In this document: positions 19,356 to 28,202 of the stretch, in pieces
Layout of the letters: every line of letters begins with the position of its first letter
Position numbering within the stretch: the first letter of the stretch is position 1
Assembly: GCF_028288465.1 (NCBI RefSeq)
Contig: NZ_JAQBNR010000021.1
Coordinates: 1 to 64,000 of the forward strand
Reading direction: 5' to 3'
Length of the DNA: 64,000 nt
DNA from: Ferruginibacter sp.
Lineage (GTDB): Bacteria > Bacteroidota > Bacteroidia > Chitinophagales > Chitinophagaceae
Position numbers and translations under genes: made by a program
The notes under the pieces: model-generated
The model's input: only the letters and a program-made list of their open reading frames with translations
Told to the model about the DNA's origin: nothing
The model's database searches: none

Positions 19356-20330
19356 ATGAAGGGTAAACTGGTTGACAATTTTATAATAGCATTATTTACG
19401 GTTGTATTGATGGCTTATGTTTTGCCTTACCCCGGTACCAAAGAAAGTCATTTGCACCTGGATACGATTGCCGATATCGGGGTATCCGTGATCTTTTTAT
19501 TTTACGGCCTTCAATTGGGGCCTGAAAAGTTAAGAGCGGGCCTGGTGAATACCCGCCTGCACCTGGTGATTCATATTGCTACGTTTATACTTTTCCCCTT
19601 AATCATTCTTCTTTGCAAGCCGTTATTTGCTACGGCATTTTTAGCACAGGTATGGTTGCCATTTTTCTTTCTGGCTGCATTACCTTCCACGGTTTCCTCT
19701 TCGGTGGTGATGGTATCAATTGCAGGCGGCAATATTCCCGCAGCTATTTTCAATGCCAGTATTTCAAGTTTACTGGGCATATTTGTTACACCCATCTGGA
19801 TGAGCTTTTTTATCAATCATCAAACAGGTGATGTGGGGCTTGGCCATGTGATTGGAAAATTATTGCTACAGGTATTGCTGCCTGTTGTGGCAGGTTTACT
19901 GCTGCATAAAAGATTGGGCACATGGGCCGCACAGCACAAAAAACGATTGAAGTTATTTGACCAGTCGGTGATATTGCTGATTGTATATTGTTCGTTCAGT
20001 GAATCGTTTTATACAGGCGCCTTTAAAAATTTTTCCATGTACGCTTTGGCATTGCTGTTGCTGATGGTGACTGTTTTATTTTTTCTTGTGTATGGCATTA
20101 TAACGATCGTTTCAAACGGTCTGCATTTTAGCCGGCAGGATCGTATCACAGCTACTTTTTGTGGTTCTAAAAAATCACTTGTGCATGGTTCTGTTATGGC
20201 TAAAGTATTGTTTGCCAGTTCAGCCAATCTAGGGTTGATATTGCTTCCTCTGATGTTGTTTCATGCGGTGCAGTTGTTTATTGTAAGTATAATAGCAGGA
20301 AGGATGAGCAGGACGGGCAGCAATATTTAA
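19356..20330 (+). CDS. Bile acid:sodium symporter family transporter (YfeH/SBF-like)
   Basis: The 324-residue membrane protein has about 10 helices. Early motifs IADIGVSVIFLFYGLQLGPE and LPSTVSSSVVMVSIAGGNIP, then ATFCGSKKSLVHGSVMAKVL, fit the SBF-like branch (YfeH group) of the bile acid:sodium symporter superfamily. It is an inner-membrane secondary transporter for an organic anion; the actual substrate is unknown. It stands alone, with about 300 bases of non-coding DNA in front of it in which I find no clear promoter. Confidence 0.85.
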   Translation: MKGKLVDNFIIALFTVVLMAYVLPYPGTKESHLHLDTIADIGVSVIFLFYGLQLGPEKLRAGLVNTRLHLVIHIATFILFPLIILLCKPLFATAFLAQVWLPFFFLAALPSTVSSSVVMVSIAGGNIPAAIFNASISSLLGIFVTPIWMSFFINHQTGDVGLGHVIGKLLLQVLLPVVAGLLLHKRLGTWAAQHKKRLKLFDQSVILLIVYCSFSESFYTGAFKNFSMYALALLLLMVTVLFFLVYGIITIVSNGLHFSRQDRITATFCGSKKSLVHGSVMAKVLFASSANLGLILLPLMLFHAVQLFIVSIIAGRMSRTGSNI

Positions 20331-20394
20331 TACGTTTTTCTTTTCGCGGTTATTGAGCTTTATTAACAGTTATATTGCAGAGCCAGCTTTGTGA

Positions 20395-21396
20395 TTAAGG
20401 AATGAAAGGCTTGCCTACAATTAATTTATCACCTGATAAATCCACTTCAAATAAATGCGGTACCCGTACAGTACGATCACCGATTTTTTTATGGCTGTGT
20501 AAAGACATTAACAACTTGCCATCCAGTGAACGGAACAACATACCGTGACCATAATTGGGTGGCGTAACCGGATCTTTTTCCTGCGCCCAGGGACCATCCA
20601 ATGTGCCGCTTGCTGAATAAGCAACACCCTGTGCATATACATCATAAATCCAGCTGGTCCATATCATTCCCAGCCGGCCGGTTGCCGTTCGAAACAGATA
20701 CGGACCATCGGTTACCTTATTGGGACGATCATTACCCTGCTCATCTTTTTCCCGGCTCCAGGGCGCATCACTTGCACGGAATAGAACTTTTCCTTCACCA
20801 ATGCTTCCACTTAAATCTGGCTTCAGTTCTATTTTTTCAATTGTACCGTTCAGGTTCTGCAGCCATTCGTAACAATACACCATATAAGGTTTTCCATCGG
20901 TGTCAATCCAAAAAGTTCCATCCAGTGTTGGTTTATTGGCCGGCAAATAAATGGAGTCTTTCATAGGCACATAGGGCCCGTCCGGCTGATCGCTTACCAG
21001 TAAATGGGAAGCACGGCGTTCTATTATATTTCCTTTTACCGTATCTATTTTTACTGCCCTGTTTGTAAAAGTAGCAAAATAATAATACTTGTTTTTATAA
21101 GGATGAAGTTCGGCAGCCCATATCATCGGATGAGGTCCCATCCAGGAAGTGGAATCTGTTTTTACTACCGTGTAAGGACCGTCCCAGAAATGCAGGTTCT
21201 TACTTTTCCATAACATGCCACCTGTTCCTGTCATGTAGTACAACTTCGCTTTGGCATCTGCCAGTATAAAGGGATCGCTTAACAAAATTGAATCCATTGG
21301 TACGTTTTTTCTGATTGCAGGCGCCGGCCTGTTTTGCGCCATGAGCCCGGATGAAATGAACAGGCAACAAACTATAAACAATGAGTATTTTTTCAT
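20395..21396 (-). CDS. GH43 family glycoside hydrolase
   Basis: The 333-residue secreted enzyme starts with a signal peptide (MKKYSLFIVCCLFISSGLMA). The propeller pattern shows the GH43 triad: general base Asp41 in LLSDPFILAD, the pKa-modulating Asp probably in TLDGTFWIDTDGKPY, and the acid region VTDGPYLFRT. Many GH43 enzymes have EGP at the last site; here it is TDGP, a variant I associate with a Bacteroidota subgroup. Likely substrates are arabinose- or xylose-containing polysaccharides. There is no SusC/SusD pair nearby. Confidence 0.8.
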   Translation of the reverse strand: MKKYSLFIVCCLFISSGLMAQNRPAPAIRKNVPMDSILLSDPFILADAKAKLYYMTGTGGMLWKSKNLHFWDGPYTVVKTDSTSWMGPHPMIWAAELHPYKNKYYYFATFTNRAVKIDTVKGNIIERRASHLLVSDQPDGPYVPMKDSIYLPANKPTLDGTFWIDTDGKPYMVYCYEWLQNLNGTIEKIELKPDLSGSIGEGKVLFRASDAPWSREKDEQGNDRPNKVTDGPYLFRTATGRLGMIWTSWIYDVYAQGVAYSASGTLDGPWAQEKDPVTPPNYGHGMLFRSLDGKLLMSLHSHKKIGDRTVRVPHLFEVDLSGDKLIVGKPFIP

Positions 21397-21592
21397 ACAA
21401 TTAATTTAAGCGCACAGCAATAATTTACAGGCCGTTAAAAATAGGGAAATTAACGGCAACATATTTCCATAAAAACGGTCTTCTCTTTAACCATATTTGT
21501 GACACAGCAATTTATTTTACTTAAAGCCAAGAGGCATGCTTCCACTTATATAACATATAACAATAAGAAGTAAACAGGTATGTAACCAAAAT

Positions 21593-21620
21593 AAAAAGAG
21601 AGCATTGCTGCTCTCTTTTT
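21593..21620. terminator. Symmetric hairpin with A and T tracts
   Basis: AAAAAGAGAGCA and TGCTCTCTTTTT form a perfect 12-bp stem with loop TTGC. On the minus strand it follows the csbD-like gene by 34 bases and ends in Ts, so it terminates that transcript. Confidence 0.75.
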
Positions 21621-21654
21621 ATTTTAGTGTTTGTTTGGGGAACTTTCAATTGTA

Positions 21655-21843
21655 TTATCCAAGGTCTCTCAACCATTTAATAAGGTCATCTTTCGCCTTA
21701 CCTGTTTTCTGTTGAACCCTTCCCCAAAATTCGTCATCCTTTCCTTCTTCGTACTGCAAATCATCGTCTGATAATTCGGCGTACTGTTGTTTGAGTTTAC
21801 CTTTCCACTCATTCCATTTACCTTTTAATTCCATCTTATCCAT
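21655..21843 (-). CDS. CsbD family stress protein
   Basis: The 62-residue hydrophilic protein matches CsbD-like proteins over its whole length: [20 protein letters not shown], then [20 protein letters not shown], then [14 protein letters not shown]. The family is induced by general stress in other bacteria and its molecular role is unknown. It is cytoplasmic. The gene is downstream of the YpfJ-type gene on the same strand with a gap of about 120 bases, and a strong terminator follows. Confidence 0.9.
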   Translation of the reverse strand: MDKMELKGKWNEWKGKLKQQYAELSDDDLQYEEGKDDEFWGRVQQKTGKAKDDLIKWLRDLG

Positions 21844-21964
21844 ACCTTAAAATTTAGATTGTTATTTAAAGAGATTTACTAAAAAAATTCAGGTAACTTT
21901 TATTTTCGGACCAGGCAATAACACTGGATGGGGATTTTTTTTCGCAGTATCGAAAATTACGGTA

Positions 21965-22807
21965 TCAGTTTTCCTTGAAGGTATCGCCCTGGCTGATATC
22001 TCCTGTATCGTACCCCTTCTTAAACCAATACATTCTTTGCTGTGAAGTTCCATGTGTAAATGCGTCCGGCACAACGGTACCGGTTGCCTGCTTTTGCAGC
22101 CGGTCATCACCAATTGCATTAGCGGCATTTAATGCTTCATCAATGTCACCAGCATCCAGTACGTTTTTCATTTTCTGATCGTAATGCGCCCATACACCGG
22201 CATAAAAATCGGCCTGTAATTCCAGCATCACGGAATATTTATTGGCTTCTGCTTCTGAAGCCTGCTGACGGATCCGTGCAATTTTTTGTGTGACGCCATT
22301 TAACTTTTGTATGTGGTGCCCTACTTCATGCGCCACTACATACGCCATAGCAAAATCGCCGGGTGCATGCAGCTTGTCCTGCATTTCCTGGTAAAAAGAA
22401 AGATCAATGTATAATTTACTGTCTTCCGGACAATAGAACGGGCCCGATGCTGAGCTGGTATTACCACAAGCAGACGCTACCGCATCCCTGTATAATACCA
22501 GGGTGGGTTCTGTATATTTTTTCCCATTGTCTGCAAATATTTTGTTCCAAACATCTTCCGTGTCGGCCAATACTACTTTTACAAAATCGGCTCTCTGGTC
22601 ATCCGCCTTTTTTTCTTCCGTCGTCATCGGTGCCTGTTGCGCACCTGGTGAAACGGGCATTTGCGAAGGATCTGCTTCGCCTCCAAGCAAAGTGTAAAGC
22701 ACATAAATGATTACACCAATTATACCACCACCAGCAGCTATCCCGCCACCGGATAAACCGCGGCGGTCTTCAACATTGGTACTGCCTCTTCTTCCGAGCC
22801 ATTGCAT
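21965..22807 (-). CDS. YpfJ-type neutral zinc metallopeptidase family protein
   Basis: The 280-residue protein begins MQWLGRRGSTNVEDRRGLSG, followed by a Gly-rich transmembrane helix (IAAGGGIIGVIIYVLYTLLG), as in the YpfJ/KPN_02809 family. The zinc site is VAHEVGHHIQKLNG, and a later Glu-rich helix (LELQADFYAGVWAHY) supplies the third ligand. It is anchored in the inner membrane with its catalytic domain probably facing the periplasm. Substrate unknown. Family length is usual. Confidence 0.9.
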   Translation of the reverse strand: MQWLGRRGSTNVEDRRGLSGGGIAAGGGIIGVIIYVLYTLLGGEADPSQMPVSPGAQQAPMTTEEKKADDQRADFVKVVLADTEDVWNKIFADNGKKYTEPTLVLYRDAVASACGNTSSASGPFYCPEDSKLYIDLSFYQEMQDKLHAPGDFAMAYVVAHEVGHHIQKLNGVTQKIARIRQQASEAEANKYSVMLELQADFYAGVWAHYDQKMKNVLDAGDIDEALNAANAIGDDRLQKQATGTVVPDAFTHGTSQQRMYWFKKGYDTGDISQGDTFKEN

Positions 22808-23044
22808 ACATAAATATTTAAAAGTGAAGGATCAATTTAATACTGTATTCAAGATCGAGATATACATATTGCGTACCAGATTATTGCAGCGGCAGGAACG
22901 TAGAATTTTTAAAGTCCATAAAGTATAGTTCAGTGAGGTTGATACAGCGGGCAAGACAACATGTTACCCGGGCAAAAAGGCAAGGCCTGGCACATACAAA
23001 TACCAAAAGTAAAGTAGCAGAAAGATGCAATAATAAAAATACAA

Positions 23045-24085
23045 TCAATCAAATTGTATCACCGTAACACCGGTATTCCTAAAGCTGTTTAAATCAGTTA
23101 GTTCAAGACAACTTTCTTCCAGTGTAATGATCTTACCTAATAATTTTTCAGGCTGCATTTTCCCCGAGCCGATCCATTGCAGCATGGCGGGATACTGGTG
23201 CGCCTGCATACCATGACTGCCGATGAGCTGCAGCTCCCTGGCTATTACTTCACCCATTGGTATCGGAGGATTTGCTTCGGAGCCAGCCATTAACCCCAGC
23301 TGGATATGTTTGCCCTGTTTGCGAAGGCAACGTATCGAATTGCCGCATGTTTCCCGGCTGCCCAGGGCATCTGCAGAAACATGGGCGCCGCCTTTGGTGA
23401 ATGCTAAAATTTCATCAGGTACTGACTCTGTTTCCCTTGCATTGATTGCAAATACGGCACCAATACTTTTTGCAAATGCAAGCTTGGTATCATCGATATC
23501 AACTGCGATGGGAACAGCTCCCACAGCAGCGGCAATCATAATGGCGGAAAGTCCTACACCGCCACAGCCGTGAATGGCAATAAAATCGCCTGCTTTTAAT
23601 GCACCTTGTGCCGTTACGCCGCGCCATGCAGTTATAAAACGGCAACCGAGTACAGCTGCCGTTACAAAATTCATTGTGTCAGGCAGACGTACCAGGTTAT
23701 CATCGGCAAAAGGTATGCGCACGAATTCAGCAAATGATCCCCAGCCTGTAAAGCCAGGCTGGTAGTAATGATCACAGATCTGCTGTTGTCCGTTACTGCA
23801 TTGAACGCAGGTGCCACAGCCAATGCAGAAAGGTACCGTAACGCGGTCGCCTGCTTTCCAGTTGCGTATAGCACTGCCTGTTGCAACGATGATACCTGCG
23901 AGCTCGTGACCGGGTACATGTGGCAGATGAATGTCTGAGTCATGCCCTTGCCAGCCATGCCAGTCGCTGCGGCAAAGTCCGCTTGCTTTTACACGAATGA
24001 TTACCTCATTGGCAGCCGGTGAAGGATCTGGAAGTTGAACGATTGTAACAGGCCCTTTAAAAGACTCATAGTAAGCCGCTTTCAT
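23045..24085 (-). CDS. Zinc-dependent alcohol dehydrogenase family protein
   Basis: A second medium-chain dehydrogenase of 346 residues. Catalytic zinc ligands are in ASGLCRSDWHGWQGHDSDIH and PGHELAG. The structural zinc cysteines are in CIGCGTCVQCSNGQQQIC. The nucleotide loop is IHGCGGVGLSAIMIA. It differs clearly from the YahK-like enzyme at 8.1-9.2 kb, being closer to the Zn-alcohol dehydrogenase group. Cytoplasmic; substrate unknown; single gene. Confidence 0.85.
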   Translation of the reverse strand: MKAAYYESFKGPVTIVQLPDPSPAANEVIIRVKASGLCRSDWHGWQGHDSDIHLPHVPGHELAGIIVATGSAIRNWKAGDRVTVPFCIGCGTCVQCSNGQQQICDHYYQPGFTGWGSFAEFVRIPFADDNLVRLPDTMNFVTAAVLGCRFITAWRGVTAQGALKAGDFIAIHGCGGVGLSAIMIAAAVGAVPIAVDIDDTKLAFAKSIGAVFAINARETESVPDEILAFTKGGAHVSADALGSRETCGNSIRCLRKQGKHIQLGLMAGSEANPPIPMGEVIARELQLIGSHGMQAHQYPAMLQWIGSGKMQPEKLLGKIITLEESCLELTDLNSFRNTGVTVIQFD

Positions 24086-24315
24086 GCAGTAATTTTACTT
24101 AAATGTAGCTTAATTCGGCTGTTGCGACACAACCAGACTTACATTATTTCTATCAGAGTAAAAAATAACTCAACGTGTTTTTTGTGTTCGCTAACCTGAT
24201 CAAAGTATAAAACAATATTCTTAGCCATAGCATAAAGGCAATCCAATAAAATCATTTGACGAAACAAAAAATAAAGTAATTTCAGCCGGTTAATTTTCAT
24301 TAAAAAACAATACAC

Positions 24316-24789
24316 ATGAACGAAGCAGCTCCATTAAACCAGGTAGCCGAATTTCACCGCACATTCAAACACCCGGTAGTAAACGCTCCGGCCATACCAT
24401 CCAAACAGCGATGTGATTTACGCGTATCCCTGCTGCTGGAAGAAATGAAAGAACTGCAGCAGGCCATTCAGGATAATGACCTGGTGGAAGTTGCGGATGC
24501 TTTATGCGATATACAATATGTGCTGGCGGGCGCTATTTTGGAATTTGGGTTGGGAGACAAGTTCAAAGCATTGTTTGATGAGGTGCACCGTTCCAATATG
24601 AGCAAGGCCTGTACTTCGCTGGAGGAAGCGCATCAAACCATTGCCCATTATAAAACAAAAGAACAAAGTGAAGCTTACTGGAGGGAAGAAGCATCATTAT
24701 ACCTGGTGTTCAGGGAAAATGATCATAAAACATTGAAGTCTGTTAACTATTCACCGGCTGACCTGGGAAGTATTTTGAACAGCAGGTAA
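24316..24789 (+). CDS. MazG-like nucleoside triphosphate pyrophosphohydrolase
   Basis: The 157-residue all-alpha protein carries the MazG-type metal site LLLEEMKELQQAIQDNDLVE followed by VADALCDIQYVLAGAILEFG (EExxE ... ExxD pattern). These enzymes hydrolyse nucleoside triphosphates to monophosphate and pyrophosphate for nucleotide-pool cleaning. It is not a HisE protein; the his operon here has its own hisIE. Cytoplasmic, monocistronic, tail to tail with the sheath gene. Confidence 0.85.
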   Translation: MNEAAPLNQVAEFHRTFKHPVVNAPAIPSKQRCDLRVSLLLEEMKELQQAIQDNDLVEVADALCDIQYVLAGAILEFGLGDKFKALFDEVHRSNMSKACTSLEEAHQTIAHYKTKEQSEAYWREEASLYLVFRENDHKTLKSVNYSPADLGSILNSR

Positions 24790-24819
24790 AAGCCGTGGCA
24801 ATAAAAAACAGCCACTCGG

Positions 24820-26307
24820 TCAAGAGGCAGGCTGCTGTTGTTGCTGGAATGTGATTTCAATAAATTCTGCCGGCCGTACAATGGCGACCAATACTGTTAC
24901 CCGTAAAATGCCGGCCTGGATATCGGTGGCCGTCATCGTTGTTTCTAATCCAATCATCACATTAAATGCCTGCTCCGGCTTTATTCCGGAAAGTGCACCC
25001 TGCTTCCATAAGTTAATCAGGAAGTTTTCCATCATGCTTTTTATCGCTAGCCAGGTGGCCGGTTCATTCGGTTCAAAAACATACGCCTTCAAAGCAAGCT
25101 TTAACGATTGTTCGATCATGATCATCGTTCTCCGCACGTTGATATATCTCCAGTCCTGGCTATTGCCGTCGAGGGTTCTTGCTCCCCATACCAGCGTGCC
25201 GATGCCCGGAAATGGACGGATAGCATTGACTGATTTACCTGTAACCGCGTCAACGTTCAAGGTCTCCTGTTCCTCGTGAGAAAGGTTCACAGCCGGGGTT
25301 ATTACACCAGACAGCGAGATATTGGTGGGTGCTTTCCAGACTCCACGGGACTGATCCACCATTGTATACACACCGGCCATTGCAGCAGATGGTGGCAAGA
25401 GGTTTAACCTTATTTTTATTTCATTTATTATCTGAACATACACCGGACTGGCGGCGAGCAAATTTTTATGCAGCAGTAAAAGCTTACTTTGTTTTTGATC
25501 CGCAGTATCATTATCAGTAACTGCATTCCAATGAGCAAAAACATTCCCTGCTGCAGGCTCCGGCAATTGTGTTTTTAACTGATCCGGCGGACAATCCAAA
25601 TTGGCCAACGTTATATCATCAGCGGCTACTACTGCCGTATTCAGCCAGGGATAATAAGCGGCTCCGTAACTCAGATAATCAGTTCCGATGTGTTCCCTGA
25701 AATTACTCACATCTGTTTGCGGGTCATCATAATTGACGTCCAGTATAGCAAACCGGCATTGCGTATCATGACAGTGTTTTAATAGCCTGTCATACACTTC
25801 ATAACAGCCTGCAGGGTCATGCTTACATGCGGAAATAATATCAGGCAAAACAACAATTGAAGGTTCAGGTTCATTTACAAGAACAGCAAATACATCATCT
25901 GAAAAATTGGCTGATTTAATTTCAGTTATGACCGGTCCATCATCTTCACCGCCGTATGTTCCGACACTCATGATATAGCAAATGTTGCCGCCATTTTGGT
26001 AAAAAAGACGGATAGAATTATAAAAATAAAATTGCTGAATTGGATCAATGATCAGGGAAGCATTAAAAGGTGTTAACGAGCCGGACGCCAACTTAAATTG
26101 ATGCGGATAACCTTCTCCGAAAAATTCCATGTACTCCTGGACAGAGCTAATACGCATCGGTTTTCCTTTTAATGATTTGCCATCACGAACAGCTTTTTCA
26201 GTATACCCGATGAATACAGGCACAGCAGTTTCAACAGCCACCACTGAGTTAGGGAAAGCGTTTTGTTCCTGAACATAAACGCCGGGTATTACATTAATGG
26301 ATGCCAT
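24820..26307 (-). CDS. Contractile tail sheath protein, orphan
   Basis: The 495-residue protein opens with the hallmark of contractile sheaths, INVIPGVYVQEQNAFPNSVV, then VETAVPVFIGYTEKA. The C-terminal sheath domain has FPGIGTLVWGARTLDGNSQD, then WRYINVRRTMIMIEQSL and AFNVMIGLETTMTATDI. Such proteins polymerise around an inner tube in phage tails, type VI secretion and extracellular injection systems. No tube, baseplate, spike or AAA gene is present in this window. It lies 123 bases downstream of the CheB gene on the same strand, so it may be co-transcribed with the signalling operon. Confidence 0.9.
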   Translation of the reverse strand: MASINVIPGVYVQEQNAFPNSVVAVETAVPVFIGYTEKAVRDGKSLKGKPMRISSVQEYMEFFGEGYPHQFKLASGSLTPFNASLIIDPIQQFYFYNSIRLFYQNGGNICYIMSVGTYGGEDDGPVITEIKSANFSDDVFAVLVNEPEPSIVVLPDIISACKHDPAGCYEVYDRLLKHCHDTQCRFAILDVNYDDPQTDVSNFREHIGTDYLSYGAAYYPWLNTAVVAADDITLANLDCPPDQLKTQLPEPAAGNVFAHWNAVTDNDTADQKQSKLLLLHKNLLAASPVYVQIINEIKIRLNLLPPSAAMAGVYTMVDQSRGVWKAPTNISLSGVITPAVNLSHEEQETLNVDAVTGKSVNAIRPFPGIGTLVWGARTLDGNSQDWRYINVRRTMIMIEQSLKLALKAYVFEPNEPATWLAIKSMMENFLINLWKQGALSGIKPEQAFNVMIGLETTMTATDIQAGILRVTVLVAIVRPAEFIEITFQQQQQPAS

Positions 26308-26430
26308 AATAATTCTATTAAAAGGAATGGAAGTTGCAAAGCCATCTTAAAAAAATGTCCGTTATAAATATAACATTTATTTGCTGGCGGCCTTTGCAAT
26401 AAATGCGTAGCGCACGTTGACTACCGGGCA

Positions 26431-27018
26431 TTAATCCATTGCAATGCTGTTCAGCAATGCGACAATTTTAGCCACATTCAGTACATCGGCGTGTTGGCAT
26501 AACAGAATGGCCTGTTCGGGCATGTAACTTACAGCTGCCTCTTCAGGATCCTGCACGATGTTTCTGCCACCGAACCGACTAATAGCCTGCATTCCAAGAG
26601 CGCCGTCTGCATTGGCGCCGGATAACAACACGCCGGTCAGCCCCTCTTTATAAACCGGTGCGGCACTGATAAAACTTACGTCGATACTTGGCCGGGAATA
26701 GTTTACCTTTTGGGAGGCATCGAGCGAAACCGAACCATCCTCTTCCAGTAATAAATGATAATCGGGCGGTGCCAGGTAAATCCAGCCGGGCTGGAGCAGA
26801 TCTTTTTCATCGGCTTCCTTTAACTGCAGGTACGTTTTTGCCGCCAGCAATTCTGTAAGGCCGTTATCAGCCTGGCCGCTCCTGTGCAATACGACAATAA
26901 TGGGGATGGCAAATTTTTTATGCAGTTTAGGCAACAGTTTCAGCAAGGCTTCCAGGCTGCCCGAAGAGCCCCCTATGATAATAAGCCGCCTTGTTTTAGT
27001 TACCTGCTTTTCCGCCAT
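26431..27018 (-). CDS. CheB-type methylesterase domain protein
   Basis: The 195-residue protein is a stand-alone CheB catalytic domain with no receiver. The catalytic Ser lies in IIIGGSSGSLEALL, the His in VVLHRSGQADNG, and the Asp in LLSGANADGALGMQ. CheB removes methyl groups from, or deamidates, chemoreceptors. Here it could act on non-chemotaxis targets, as no receptor or flagellar gene is visible. Its start overlaps the CheR gene by 19 bases. Last gene of the signalling run before the sheath gene. Confidence 0.9.
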   Translation of the reverse strand: MAEKQVTKTRRLIIIGGSSGSLEALLKLLPKLHKKFAIPIIVVLHRSGQADNGLTELLAAKTYLQLKEADEKDLLQPGWIYLAPPDYHLLLEEDGSVSLDASQKVNYSRPSIDVSFISAAPVYKEGLTGVLLSGANADGALGMQAISRFGGRNIVQDPEEAAVSYMPEQAILLCQHADVLNVAKIVALLNSIAMD

Positions 27019-27812
27019 ATTTTTTCTTTATTTTCAATTTGCTGATAATGACTGGCAATAGAAGAAAATCGCAGCGATTCCTTACTGCCCATTGCCAAAA
27101 AGCCCAATGAATCCAGACTTTGATCAAACAATTCCAGTACCCTCTTCTGCAGATCCCGCTCAAAATAGATCAATACGTTTCGGCATAAAATCAACTGAAA
27201 CAGATTGAAGGAAGAATCGCTCACCAAATTGTGTGTAGAGAAAATCATTTTCTCCGCCAGTCCTTCGTCAAACTTTGCAAGATTATAATTTGCATGATAG
27301 TATCCCGAAAAATCTTCCTTTCCGCCACTCCTTATATAATTTACAGAGTTCTGCTGCATAGTGTTGATTGGATAAATTCCGGTCTTTGCTTTTTCAATTA
27401 CGGCCTGGTTAAGGTCAGTTGCATATAAAATCGACTTATGCAACAGGTTGGCTTCTTTTAATAGAATGGCCATCGAATATACTTCTTCCCCGGTTGAACA
27501 GCCTGCATGCCAGATGCGGATAAAAGGATAGGTAGCAAGCACCGGCAATATCTTTTCCCGCAGGGTTTGATAAAAAGCCGGGTCCCGGAACATCTCGGTT
27601 ACATTCACCGTTACCTCCTCAACAAAGTACATAAAATAAGCAGTGCTATCCATTAGCCTGCGCTGCATATCTGCAAAGGAAGTAAAGCGACCTTTGACGT
27701 AAAAGCCATCAATTCTGCGCTTTAAAGATGCCCTGGAATACCCGGTAAAATCATATCCATACCGGCTCAGTATATTCTCCAGCAATTCTTCCAGTTGCCC
27801 GGTTGCAATCAT
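27000..27812 (-). CDS. CheR-type protein methyltransferase
   Basis: The 270-residue protein has the CheR N-terminal helix bundle (RYGYDFTGYSRASLKRRID) and SAM-binding domain (FIRIWHAGCSTGEEVYSMAI, ILYATDLNQ), plus LILCRNVLIYFERDLQ. It transfers methyl groups from SAM to glutamate side chains of receptor-like proteins. Its ATG overlaps the end of the upstream receiver gene by 4 bases (ATGA), and it overlaps CheB at the other end, so the three are translationally coupled. Confidence 0.92.
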   Translation of the reverse strand: MIATGQLEELLENILSRYGYDFTGYSRASLKRRIDGFYVKGRFTSFADMQRRLMDSTAYFMYFVEEVTVNVTEMFRDPAFYQTLREKILPVLATYPFIRIWHAGCSTGEEVYSMAILLKEANLLHKSILYATDLNQAVIEKAKTGIYPINTMQQNSVNYIRSGGKEDFSGYYHANYNLAKFDEGLAEKMIFSTHNLVSDSSFNLFQLILCRNVLIYFERDLQKRVLELFDQSLDSLGFLAMGSKESLRFSSIASHYQQIENKEKIWRKSR

Positions 27813-28189
27813 GGTTGTTGTTTTACCTGACCATTTAAAATTTCCAGCAGCAGATCAACATCCACAGGTTTCACTATATAATCATCCGCCCCCGCAGCCA
27901 GGCATTTTTGCTTGTCTCCAGCCATCGCCTGTGCTGTAACAGCTATCAGCCGTACATGGTTTAAGGAAGGTATTTTTTTTACTATTCCTATCAGTTCATA
28001 ACCATCCATATCGGGCATCATCATATCTATCAACGCAATTGTAACTTCCAAATCCTGTTTTAGCAGCTGCAATGCCTGCAAGCCACCGGAAGCAACAACG
28101 CAACGAAACCGTCTTGACGTTAAAACAGCTTTTAATGCAAAAATGTTGCGATCATCATCATCAACAATCAATATTTTTTGTTCGTCCAT
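27809..28189 (-). CDS. Single-domain response regulator (receiver only)
   Basis: The 126-residue protein is a lone REC domain. Acidic cluster IVDDDDRN is near the N-terminus, the phosphoacceptor Asp is in VTIALIDMMMPDMDGYEL, the conserved Thr is in LIAVTAQAM, and the Lys is in YIVKPVD. With no output domain it probably passes phosphate or acts by protein contact with the neighbouring kinase or CheR. It starts 13 bases after the hybrid kinase stop and overlaps CheR by 4 bases. Confidence 0.9.
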   Translation of the reverse strand: MDEQKILIVDDDDRNIFALKAVLTSRRFRCVVASGGLQALQLLKQDLEVTIALIDMMMPDMDGYELIGIVKKIPSLNHVRLIAVTAQAMAGDKQKCLAAGADDYIVKPVDVDLLLEILNGQVKQQP

Positions 28190-28202
28190 AATCTATATTA
28201 TA

